Origin: Lachnospiraceae bacterium
GTDB taxonomy: Bacteria; Bacillota; Clostridia; Lachnospirales; Lachnospiraceae
Assembly: GCA_902362715.1 (NCBI GenBank)
Contig: CABIXN010000002.1
Location: 372,001 to 436,000 of the forward strand
DNA length: 64,000 bases
Direction of reading: 5' to 3'
Shown here one piece after another: positions 8,370 to 17,202 of the stretch. Under the pieces are notes generated by a model. That model searched no databases, was not told the DNA's origin, and worked only from the letters and a program-made list of their open reading frames with translations. A program made the position numbers and the translations under genes. Position 1 is the stretch's first letter; the number at the start of each line of letters is the position of its first letter.

Positions 8370-11300
8370 ATGGCAAAAATCAATGACATCCGTTTCCTGG
8401 CACGGGAGACGGCAAAAGAAGTCAGCGGTTCCCCACGGGACTGGATGGGGTATCTGGACACGGCTTCCAGGCTGTACCGGTATCCTTTTTCTGACACGCT
8501 CCTGATCCATGCACAGCGTCCGGACGCTACGGCCTGTGCGGAGCTGGAAGTGTGGAATGAGAAAATGCGCCGGTGGGTGAACCGGGGAGCGAAAGGGATT
8601 GCCCTGATTGACGATACCGGGCCGAGGCGTATGCTGCGGTATGTGTTTGACGTATCGGACACCCATCCGGTGCGGGGCGGCAGGACACCGTACCTGTGGA
8701 GGCTGGAAGAAGGACAGCGAGAAGAACTTCTGAACTATCTGGCGGACACTTATGGGCTGGACAGGGAAGGAGCTTCTGATCTGGCTGCGGCGTTGCGGCA
8801 GATTGCGGAGGAAGTGGCGGCGGACAGCCTGGAAGAAACCATGGACGGCATGGGGTATGCCATCCCCGGCACTTTCCTGGAGGGGCTGGATGAAGATACC
8901 ATCCGGGTGGAGTTCCGCACGCTCCTTACAAACAGCGCTTTTTACTCCATGGCACGGCGCTGCGGCCTGGAGCCGATGGAATACCTAGAAGAAGCAGATT
9001 TCTCCGGGATCACCGATTACAATGACCTGTCTGTCCTGGCATTTTTGGGAAATGCCACCAGTCAGCTTGTAGAGCCGGTACTCCGTGACATTGGGCGCAC
9101 GATCCGGCAGATGGAACTGGAGGAATGGAGAAAGCAGGCAGACGAAATCCATGAAAAACCGGAGAAAACGGTTGCAAAAACTCAGGAAGTACCTTATAAT
9201 GAATTTAACACGTTAATTCGTGAAAGTGAAAATGTAGAAGGAGGGGAACCAAATGGAGCTGACTTATCACCGCAAGGGGGATTATCTGTTTCCGAACCTG
9301 ACATTGGCAGAAGAATCCGTCCAGATCGGGAAATACGGGATGCTGCGGAGAACATACCTGAAGGAACACAGGAAGAACCTGTATCAGAGCCTTCTGATCA
9401 GCGGGAAGCTGGACAGCCATCTGCAGGAGATCGAGAAATCGGCACAGGGGAGAATGGAGAACCTGATGGACGGGCTTCTAACAACCTATCCGGCACCGGA
9501 CAAAGAGACAGATCCGATGGCGTGGACAGCACACATGAACAGCCTGACACAGATGGCGGAGGAAACCGTATTGACGGAATTGGTATACAGCTAAGGGAAG
9601 AAACAGTGGAACAGGATTTGAGTGAAGCAGAGGAGACAGAAGCCTCTGCTTTTTCTTTTCCCGAACTGCCCACGGTGGAACGGCAGATCCGTTCCATTGA
9701 GGAGCGGCAGGCGGCTCTGTATGCCGGGGAGACAGCCATCCCTGCGGATGTGATTGATGAGGTTTTAAGACACGGAGGAAACCGGGACAGGAGCCATTTG
9801 CGGATGATTTATAACTTTATGATCGAGCAGACACCGGAGGAATACACAGATTTTGTGCGCCGGGAATACGGCACCGGCGGTATTGGCCTTGTGATCGGCG
9901 GGAAAGAATATTCTGTCTGGTATGACGAGCTGGGGATGCAGATTGCTGTAGGGCATACAGTGACAGACCGGATTCTGGATAAGACCTTTCTGTCCTGGGA
10001 GGATGTGAGCGGAAGAATCCATCAGCTTTTAAAACAGGGAGAATACGCTCCCCAGTCTGTGCTTGATGCCGCCCGAAGCAATGCTCTGAAAGAACATGCG
10101 GAAGTTTTGCTTTATATGGAACGGGATCTTGCAAAAGGTGTGGCAGAGCTTGTCTTTGCGGACATGGAGCCGTTCCGTGGAGGCTTTCCGGATATGGTAG
10201 AGAAAGTCAGCGCATTGTTAGACCAGCCGGAGTATCTTGCGGATTTAAATGAGCGTCTGGCGGGACTGGCGGAAGCCTATGAAGAAGATCCGGAGATTAT
10301 GCGTTTCCATTGGTACCGTCCAGATAAAGTAGCGGCACAGTTCCAGAAATTCGCAAAAGAAGCGGTTCCTTATCAGTCAAGAGAAGGATTTCAGTGGCAG
10401 GAACATGACATTTTTATTACCCAGGATGAAATTGACGCTTTCCTTACCAGAGGCGGGCCGTATTCTGACGGGCGGCTTTCCACCTATGCGTTTTTTATCC
10501 AGGAGAAAACTGCAAAGGAAAAGGCAGATTTCCTGAAAGAGCAGTATGGGGTCGGGGGATGCAGCCATGCCTTAAGCGGAGCGGATGATTCCCATGCGGA
10601 CTATGACGGGAAAGGGATCAAACTATGCAGAGGCGATTATATCAATCCGTCGGCTACGGAACTTCTGAAATGGCCCCAGGCGGCAAAGCGAGTCCAACAG
10701 CTCATAGATCAGGGGATGTACCTGAAAGCCGGGGATTATTCCCGTATGCCGACATATGAGCGGAAAGTTTTGGCAAGGAGAATCATCCGTTTTTATTCCC
10801 GTATGCCGGAGGAGATTGAGCGTCCATTTAAGGAAGATCTTCTGAATGAGGATGCAATAAAACGACTGCCAGAACTTCTGGAAGAACCGGAGACAGCGGA
10901 AAGGCTTGTGTCACAGATGGACGCCGCCCTTGCTGCCTTACCTTTGGATTTCCCGTCATATGACGAAAGGGCGGATACCCTCTCTGTGATCCATGATTAT
11001 ATTGACGGAACATATACGATTTTCCCGGATCAGAAGAAAGACATAGAAGTGGAGGCAACAGGACAGCAGTTGTCTCTCTTTGATTTTATGGGAGAAAGTG
11101 TTCCGGAAGAGGAGCCACAGGAGATTACAGCGGAACAGACAGAAGAAGCGGAAACAATTCCAGAAACGGTAACAGAGCTGGAAACAATATCAGAGTCAGA
11201 GCCGGAAACGGTAACGGAACTGGAAAAACGGGAACCGGGGCAGTCAGAGAAAATTTTGACAGAAGAAGAACAGGATACCGTTTATACTGCCATTGAGGAA

Positions 11301-14300
11301 CAGATTACGGAAACTCTGGAGAAAGCGGGAGTATCTTTTGATGTGCTTTCTCCGGAGCAGGTGGACGTGATCTATGCTGCCGCTGAAAAGGGACAGGATG
11401 TGACGCCGGTTGTAAACCCGGAGTTCTCCCCGGAACAGATGCAGTTGATTCTTGACGTGCTGGAGCGCCTGGAGACAGACAACCAGGCGGCTGTAAAGAG
11501 GGAACTGGAACATCTTACCACAGAGGTGATGTCCTTAGACACCATCAACACCATCCGGCAGTATTACCATATCCCTCTGGAACCAGCGGAAAAGGAGCCG
11601 GCTCTGGCTGCCGGACAGCAGGAAAAGGCTGTAAATTTCCGTATCACGGACGATGCCCTGGGAACCGGGACTCCGAAAGAAAAGTTCCGTGCCAACCTGG
11701 AGGCTATCCGGCTGCTCCACCAGATCGAAGGGGAAGGTCGGGCAACCGCCACGCCGGAAGAACAGGAGATTCTCTCCCGTTATGTGGGCTGGGGCGGCCT
11801 GCAGGAAGCCTTTGAGGAACGGAATGAAGCATGGTCGGACGAGTTTATCGAGCTGTATACGGAGCTTGACCCGGAGGAATACAGGGCGGCACGGGAATCC
11901 ACGTTAAGCGCCTTTTATACGCCGCCGGTGGTGATCAAAGCCATGTATGCAGCCCTGGGAAATATGGGGCTGGAGAAAGGGAATGTGCTGGAGCCGTCCT
12001 GTGGGATCGGGAACTTCCTGGGGCTTGTGCCGGAGGGCATGGACGGGCTGAACATGTATGGCGTGGAGTTAGACAGCATTTCCGGCAGGATCGCAAAACT
12101 TCTTTACCCGGAAGCGGAGATTACCATCAGTGGATTTGAAAAGACCCAGTTCCCGGACGGCTTTTTTGATGTGGCAATCGGGAATATTCCCTTTGGGAGC
12201 TATAAGCTCGCTGACCGGCGCTATGACCGTCAGAAATTCTTCGTCCATGACTACTTTATCGCAAAGACCATTGACAAGGTGCGGCCCGGCGGTGTGATCG
12301 CCTTTATCACTTCCAACGGGATCAGCGGCGGCACGATGGACAAACAGGACGCTAAAGCAAGGGAATACATCGCACAGCGGTGTGAGCTGCTTGGTGCGAT
12401 CCGCCTTCCGAACAATGCGTTCCAGGCCAATGCCGGTACAAAGATGAATACGGATATTTTGTTCCTGCAGAAGCTGGATGCTCCCAGAATACTTGGAAAG
12501 GAACTGCCGGAGTGGGTGCAGACCGATGAAATTCTGCGGGAAGAATATACCAATGACAAGGGAGAAACCTCCTATAACTTTATCACCGTCAATCGCTATT
12601 TCCAGAACCATCCGGAGATGGTGCTGGGAGAGCAGAAGATTGTCTCCGGCCCCTATGGGCCGCAGCTTATCTGTAAGCCCATTGAAGGCGCTGACCTGGC
12701 GGAGCAGTTAAAGGAGGCGGTCAGCCATATCCACGGCACGATCACGGAGATGGAATTGGAGGATTCGGATTTAGAAGAGATTGACACTTCCATACCGGCA
12801 GATCCATCTATTAAAAATTTCAGTTTTGCCAACGTGGACGGCGTTGTGTATTACCGGGAAAATTCCCGGATGAACCGGATGGAACTGCCCGCTATGACAA
12901 CAGAGCGTGTCCTGGGGATGATCGAGCTGCGTGATATGACACAGGAACTTCTCCAGAGCCAGTTGGAGGATGCCAGTGATGAAAAAGTCCATGCCCTGCA
13001 GGAGAAACTGAACCAGACCTATGACCGTTTCACCGGAAGATATGGCCTGATCAGCAGCAATGCCAACAAGCGGGCCTTTTCCCAGGACAGCAGCTACTGC
13101 CTGCTCTCTTCCCTGGAGATCCTGGACGAAGAAGGGAACCTGAAACGGAAAGCCGACATCTTTACCAAACGGACGATCCGGAAGCCGGAGGCGGTGACTT
13201 CCGTGGACACGGCAAGCGAAGCCCTGGCGGTGTCTATCGGGGAACGTGCCAAAGTAGATGTGCCTTTTATGGCGGAACTGTCCGGGAAAACCGAAGAAGA
13301 AGTGACGGAAGAACTAGCCGGGGTGATTTTTCAAAATCCGGTGACAGAAAGCTGGGAAACCTCGGATGAATATCTGTCCGGCAATGTGCGGGAGAAGCTG
13401 GAAACGGCGAGAACCTTCGCAGAAAACCACCCGGAATATGGGATCAATGTGCAGGCACTGGAACGGGTACAGCCGAAAGACCTGGATGCGTCAGAGATTG
13501 AGGTGCGCCTGGGCGCTACCTGGATCGATCCGGAGTATATCACACAGTTTATGGGCGAGACATTTGGAACGCCGGATTATCTGCTTGGACGGCAGATTGA
13601 AGTCCGGTATGCCCCGGTCAACGGCCAGTGGAATGTGAGCGGGAAAAATGCGGACTACCGCAATCCCCGTGTAACCGCTACCTATGGTACACAGCGGGCA
13701 AACGCCTACCGGCTTTTGGAGGACGCCTTAAATCTGCGGGATACGAAGATCTATGACACGGTGGAGGAAGATGGGCACGAGAAGCGAGTCCTGAATAAAA
13801 AAGAAACTATGCTGGCACAGCAAAAGCAGGAGATGATCCGGGAGGAATTTAAGGAATGGATCTTCCGGGATATGGACAGGCGTGAGACACTGTGCCGAAA
13901 ATACAATGACCTGTTCAACAGTATCCGGCCCCGTGAATATGACGGCAGCCATATCCAGTTTGTGGGCATGACGCCGGAGATTACGCTGATGCCCCATCAG
14001 AAAAATGCCGTTGCCCATATCCTTTACGGGCATAATACACTGCTTGCCCATTGCGTGGGCGCAGGAAAGACCTTCCAGATGATTGCCGCCGGCATGGAGA
14101 GCAAGCGGCTTGGCCTGTCGCAGAAGAACCTGTATGTGGTGCCAAACCATCTGACCGAACAATGGGGCAGCGATTTCCTGCGGCTTTACCCGAACGCCAA
14201 CGTGCTTGTGGCGACCAAAAAGGATTTTGAGCCTGCCAACCGGAAGAAGTTCTGTTCCCGGATCGCTACCGGAGATTATGATGCTGTCATTATCGGGCAC

Positions 14301-16604
14301 AGCCAGTTTGAGCGGATTCCTTTGTCACGGGAGCGTCAGGCAATGTCCATTGAAAAGCAGATCGACGAGATCACCATGGCCATTGAGGAAGCGGCAGAAC
14401 AGGACGGGATGCGCTATACCGTAAAGCAGATGGAAAAGACCAGGAAGAACCTGGAGACGAAACTGGAGCGTCTCAACGACCAGACCAGGAAAGATGATGT
14501 GGTGACCTTTGAGCAGCTTGGGGTAGACCGGCTGTTTGTGGATGAGAGTCATTTTTACAAGAACCTTTTCCTTTATACAAAAATGCGGAATATTGCGGGG
14601 ATTGCACAGACGGACGCACAGAAAAGCTCGGATATGTTCGCTAAGTGCCAGTACCTGGACGAGATCACCGGCGGGCGTGGGGTGACGTTTGCCACGGGAA
14701 CGCCTGTCTCCAACAGTATGGTGGAGCTTTATACCATCATGCGCTACTTACAATATGACACACTCCAGGCAATGGGGCTGGGGCATTTCGATTCCTGGGC
14801 CGTCGCCTTTGGAGAGACGGTAACGGCGATTGAGCTATCGCCGGAAGGGACGGGCTACCGTGCAAAAACACGGTTCGCCCGTTTTTTCAATCTCCCGGAG
14901 CTGATTTCTTTATTTAAGGAGTCCGCCGACATCCAGACAGCGGATATGCTGAACCTCCCGGTGCCGGAGGCGGAATACATCAATGAAGTGCTGAAACCCA
15001 GTGAAGAACAACAGGAGCTTGTCAGCACCTTTGCAGAACGGGCAGAAATGGTACGGGCAGGAGCTGTGGAACCTCGTGAGGACAACATGCTGAAGATCAC
15101 CAATGACGGGAGGAAATGCGCCCTGGATCAGCGGCTTATCAACGACATGCTCCCGGATTACCCGGACAGCAAAGTAAACCGCTGTGTGAAAAACGCTTTT
15201 GACATCTGGAAGGAGACAGCGGATTACCGTTCCACCCAGCTCATCTTCTGCGACCTTTCCACGCCGAAGAATGACGGCACTTTTAATGTATATGACGATG
15301 TGCGGGAAAAGCTGGCGGCAAAAGGAATCCCCAGGGAGGAGATTGCTTTTATCCATGAAGCCGGGACAGAGACAAAGAAGGCGGAACTGTTCGCAAAGGT
15401 ACGTTCCGGGAAAGTGCGTATCCTGTTGGGTTCCACGCCAAAGCTGGGAGCCGGGACGAATATCCAGGACAGGCTCATTGCCCTGCACCACCTGGACTGC
15501 CCCTGGAAACCGGCAGACCTGGAACAGCAGGAGGGGCGTATCTTACGCCAGGGCAACCAGAATAAGAAGGTGAAGATCTTCCGGTATGTGACGGAAAATA
15601 CTTTTGATGCGTATATGTGGCAGATCTTGGAGAATAAGCAGAAATTCATCAGCCAGATCATGACAAGCAAAAGCCCTGTCCGTGCCTGTGAAGATGTGGA
15701 CGATGCGGCCCTGTCCTATGCGGAGATCAAGGCCCTGGCTACGGGCAATCCCTATATCAAGGAAAAGATGGATCTGGACATCCAGGTGAGCAAGCTGAAA
15801 TTGATGAAGGCCAACCACACCAGCCAGAAATACCGACTGGAGACAGATATAGCGAAAAATTATCCCATGCAGATCACAGCGGCAAAAGAACGGCTGGAGG
15901 GGCTGAAAGCAGACTTCCAGGCGGTGAAGCCGCTCCTGGAAAAAGGCAGGGAAAAGGATGAGTTTTCCATGACGGTCGGCGGTAAGGAATACACCGACAG
16001 GAAAGAGGCCGGGACGGCGCTGATCGCTGCCTGCGCCGGGGTAAAAGCGGTGAAAACATCCGGGCGGATCGGGGAATTTTACGGGTTCCAGATGAGTGCG
16101 GAGTTTGACAGTTTCAACCAGAAATATGTGCTGACACTGAAGCGCCAGTGCAGCTATAAGATCGAGGTCGGGAAAGACGCCCTGGGAAATCTGCAGAGGA
16201 TCAGCAATGCTTTGTCCGGCATTGAAAAGAGAGTGTCAGAGACACAGCAGAAACTGGAAACCTTACAGCGGCAGTTAGAGACAGCGAAGGAGGAAGTAGC
16301 AAAGCCATTTGAGAAAGAACAGGAGTTGGCAGAGAAGTCGGAGCGGCTGGCAGAGTTAAATTCCCTTTTGAACATGGACGAAAAAGGCCCGTCAGAAGCC
16401 CTTGGAGCAGAGGACGTGACCGAGGCGGCAGACCAGGCGAGAAGCCCGGTGAATTATGCCGGCAGGGTGGCAGAGGAAACGGTTGTGGCGGACAGTCCCC
16501 GCAGGCCATCGGTACTGAAAAAACTGGAAAATGCGAAAATCCGGATTGCGAAACAGCAGGGGAGCCATTCCCCAACTGTGCGGAAACAAGCGGTGGAACT
16601 TTAA
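8370..16604 (+). CDS. Giant ICE protein: ArdC-like, N6-methylase and SNF2-type helicase domains
   Basis: A 2744-residue multidomain protein of the Tn1549-type large helicase family. Residues 1-100 resemble the ArdC N-terminal ssDNA-binding domain (YPFSDTLLIHAQRPDA). Residues 290-410 are a disordered Gly/Asp/Arg/Glu-rich linker; an out-of-frame TnpV-like gene overlaps here. Polyvalent-protein-type domains follow. A methylase domain has LEPSCGIGNF near 1207 and a NIPFG variant of NPPF near 1270. A helicase domain has HCVGAGKT near 1894, DESH near 2057, and a motif VI-like QQEGRILRQGNQN near 2385. The C-terminus is a coiled coil. Likely roles are DNA unwinding and protection during or after transfer; this is inferred from domains. 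The ATG has GCAGGAGGA upstream. The reading frame is intact across all 8.2 kb. Confidence 0.9.
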   Translation: MAKINDIRFLARETAKEVSGSPRDWMGYLDTASRLYRYPFSDTLLIHAQRPDATACAELEVWNEKMRRWVNRGAKGIALIDDTGPRRMLRYVFDVSDTHPVRGGRTPYLWRLEEGQREELLNYLADTYGLDREGASDLAAALRQIAEEVAADSLEETMDGMGYAIPGTFLEGLDEDTIRVEFRTLLTNSAFYSMARRCGLEPMEYLEEADFSGITDYNDLSVLAFLGNATSQLVEPVLRDIGRTIRQMELEEWRKQADEIHEKPEKTVAKTQEVPYNEFNTLIRESENVEGGEPNGADLSPQGGLSVSEPDIGRRIRPDREIRDAAENIPEGTQEEPVSEPSDQREAGQPSAGDREIGTGENGEPDGRASNNLSGTGQRDRSDGVDSTHEQPDTDGGGNRIDGIGIQLREETVEQDLSEAEETEASAFSFPELPTVERQIRSIEERQAALYAGETAIPADVIDEVLRHGGNRDRSHLRMIYNFMIEQTPEEYTDFVRREYGTGGIGLVIGGKEYSVWYDELGMQIAVGHTVTDRILDKTFLSWEDVSGRIHQLLKQGEYAPQSVLDAARSNALKEHAEVLLYMERDLAKGVAELVFADMEPFRGGFPDMVEKVSALLDQPEYLADLNERLAGLAEAYEEDPEIMRFHWYRPDKVAAQFQKFAKEAVPYQSREGFQWQEHDIFITQDEIDAFLTRGGPYSDGRLSTYAFFIQEKTAKEKADFLKEQYGVGGCSHALSGADDSHADYDGKGIKLCRGDYINPSATELLKWPQAAKRVQQLIDQGMYLKAGDYSRMPTYERKVLARRIIRFYSRMPEEIERPFKEDLLNEDAIKRLPELLEEPETAERLVSQMDAALAALPLDFPSYDERADTLSVIHDYIDGTYTIFPDQKKDIEVEATGQQLSLFDFMGESVPEEEPQEITAEQTEEAETIPETVTELETISESEPETVTELEKREPGQSEKILTEEEQDTVYTAIEEQITETLEKAGVSFDVLSPEQVDVIYAAAEKGQDVTPVVNPEFSPEQMQLILDVLERLETDNQAAVKRELEHLTTEVMSLDTINTIRQYYHIPLEPAEKEPALAAGQQEKAVNFRITDDALGTGTPKEKFRANLEAIRLLHQIEGEGRATATPEEQEILSRYVGWGGLQEAFEERNEAWSDEFIELYTELDPEEYRAARESTLSAFYTPPVVIKAMYAALGNMGLEKGNVLEPSCGIGNFLGLVPEGMDGLNMYGVELDSISGRIAKLLYPEAEITISGFEKTQFPDGFFDVAIGNIPFGSYKLADRRYDRQKFFVHDYFIAKTIDKVRPGGVIAFITSNGISGGTMDKQDAKAREYIAQRCELLGAIRLPNNAFQANAGTKMNTDILFLQKLDAPRILGKELPEWVQTDEILREEYTNDKGETSYNFITVNRYFQNHPEMVLGEQKIVSGPYGPQLICKPIEGADLAEQLKEAVSHIHGTITEMELEDSDLEEIDTSIPADPSIKNFSFANVDGVVYYRENSRMNRMELPAMTTERVLGMIELRDMTQELLQSQLEDASDEKVHALQEKLNQTYDRFTGRYGLISSNANKRAFSQDSSYCLLSSLEILDEEGNLKRKADIFTKRTIRKPEAVTSVDTASEALAVSIGERAKVDVPFMAELSGKTEEEVTEELAGVIFQNPVTESWETSDEYLSGNVREKLETARTFAENHPEYGINVQALERVQPKDLDASEIEVRLGATWIDPEYITQFMGETFGTPDYLLGRQIEVRYAPVNGQWNVSGKNADYRNPRVTATYGTQRANAYRLLEDALNLRDTKIYDTVEEDGHEKRVLNKKETMLAQQKQEMIREEFKEWIFRDMDRRETLCRKYNDLFNSIRPREYDGSHIQFVGMTPEITLMPHQKNAVAHILYGHNTLLAHCVGAGKTFQMIAAGMESKRLGLSQKNLYVVPNHLTEQWGSDFLRLYPNANVLVATKKDFEPANRKKFCSRIATGDYDAVIIGHSQFERIPLSRERQAMSIEKQIDEITMAIEEAAEQDGMRYTVKQMEKTRKNLETKLERLNDQTRKDDVVTFEQLGVDRLFVDESHFYKNLFLYTKMRNIAGIAQTDAQKSSDMFAKCQYLDEITGGRGVTFATGTPVSNSMVELYTIMRYLQYDTLQAMGLGHFDSWAVAFGETVTAIELSPEGTGYRAKTRFARFFNLPELISLFKESADIQTADMLNLPVPEAEYINEVLKPSEEQQELVSTFAERAEMVRAGAVEPREDNMLKITNDGRKCALDQRLINDMLPDYPDSKVNRCVKNAFDIWKETADYRSTQLIFCDLSTPKNDGTFNVYDDVREKLAAKGIPREEIAFIHEAGTETKKAELFAKVRSGKVRILLGSTPKLGAGTNIQDRLIALHHLDCPWKPADLEQQEGRILRQGNQNKKVKIFRYVTENTFDAYMWQILENKQKFISQIMTSKSPVRACEDVDDAALSYAEIKALATGNPYIKEKMDLDIQVSKLKLMKANHTSQKYRLETDIAKNYPMQITAAKERLEGLKADFQAVKPLLEKGREKDEFSMTVGGKEYTDRKEAGTALIAACAGVKAVKTSGRIGEFYGFQMSAEFDSFNQKYVLTLKRQCSYKIEVGKDALGNLQRISNALSGIEKRVSETQQKLETLQRQLETAKEEVAKPFEKEQELAEKSERLAELNSLLNMDEKGPSEALGAEDVTEAADQARSPVNYAGRVAEETVVADSPRRPSVLKKLENAKIRIAKQQGSHSPTVRKQAVEL
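9253..9594 (+). CDS. tnpV: TnpV-like protein, nested out of frame in the helicase gene
   Basis: A complete 113-residue reading frame in the +1-shifted frame inside the large helicase gene. The protein reads MELTYHRKGDYLFPNLTL at its start, continues IGKYGMLRRTYLKEHR, and ends in ETVLTELVYS. These are the hallmarks of transposon-encoded TnpV proteins of Tn1549-like elements. A strong ribosome binding site, AGAAGGAGGGG (9237-9246), lies 6 bases before the ATG, which makes independent translation likely. In the helicase frame the same bases encode only a low-complexity linker, as expected when the other frame is the constrained one. The function of TnpV is unknown to me. Confidence 0.8.
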   Translation: MELTYHRKGDYLFPNLTLAEESVQIGKYGMLRRTYLKEHRKNLYQSLLISGKLDSHLQEIEKSAQGRMENLMDGLLTTYPAPDKETDPMAWTAHMNSLTQMAEETVLTELVYS

Positions 16605-16614
16605 TTTATATAGA

Positions 16615-16643
16615 AATCCCGTCAGAAATCTGGCGGGATTTTA
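16615..16643 (+). terminator. Hairpin terminator after the helicase gene
   Basis: AATCCCGTCAG and CTGGCGGGATT pair with one G-U wobble around an AAAT loop, followed by a short T run. It lies in the 57-base gap before the next gene. The short T tract makes strength uncertain. Confidence 0.6.
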
Positions 16644-16661
16644 TGATAGGAAGGATCGTAA

Positions 16662-17189
16662 ATGTCACAGATACAATATAGTTTTCATAAAAATGACGAG
16701 TACCGTACACCGGCTTATGCGGTGTATCCAATCCTGAAACGCTTGAAAAAGGATACATCGATATGGTGTCCCTTTGATAAAAACGACAGCCAATTTGTGA
16801 AAGTGTTTCAGGCGTATGGTTTCCGGGTGGTCTATGGGCATATCCAGACGGGGCAGGATTTTTTCACTTTTCCTGTTCCCCCTTGTGATTATATTATCAG
16901 TAATCCGCCATACAGCCGGAAAGGGGAAGTGTTTCAGCGGTTATTTGAACTGCAGATCCCATTTGCCATGTTGATTAACTTTCAGGGGATTTTTGATCAG
17001 AGAGAGCGGTTTGAAATGTTCCGACGGCAGCATATCGAGCTGCTTTGGCTTAATCCACGGGTAAATTACGATACAGACGGCGGCCAAAGAAAAGGCACGA
17101 GGGTTCCATTCCAGAGCTGTTATCTTTGCCAGGGGATTTGTAAACAGCAACTGGAATTTGAATACCTGGATACAAGTTTATTGAAGTAG
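16662..17189 (+). CDS. Putative N6-adenine methyltransferase-like protein (NPPY motif)
   Basis: A 175-residue protein with the catalytic-type motif YIISNPPYSRK near residue 82, seen in N6-adenine methyltransferases and phage Dam-like enzymes. It starts SFHKNDEYRTPAYAVYPIL, a typical beginning of this ICE-borne family, sometimes labelled as sugar-phosphate nucleotidyltransferase in annotations, which the motif does not support. No classical glycine-rich SAM motif I is obvious, and the protein is short, so activity is uncertain. The ribosome binding site AGGAAGG is 8 bases before the ATG. It lies between the helicase and the ArdC-like gene, fitting a role in modifying the ICE DNA; that role is inference. 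Confidence 0.65.
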   Translation: MSQIQYSFHKNDEYRTPAYAVYPILKRLKKDTSIWCPFDKNDSQFVKVFQAYGFRVVYGHIQTGQDFFTFPVPPCDYIISNPPYSRKGEVFQRLFELQIPFAMLINFQGIFDQRERFEMFRRQHIELLWLNPRVNYDTDGGQRKGTRVPFQSCYLCQGICKQQLEFEYLDTSLLK

Positions 17190-17202
17190 GGGGGAGACAG
17201 AT

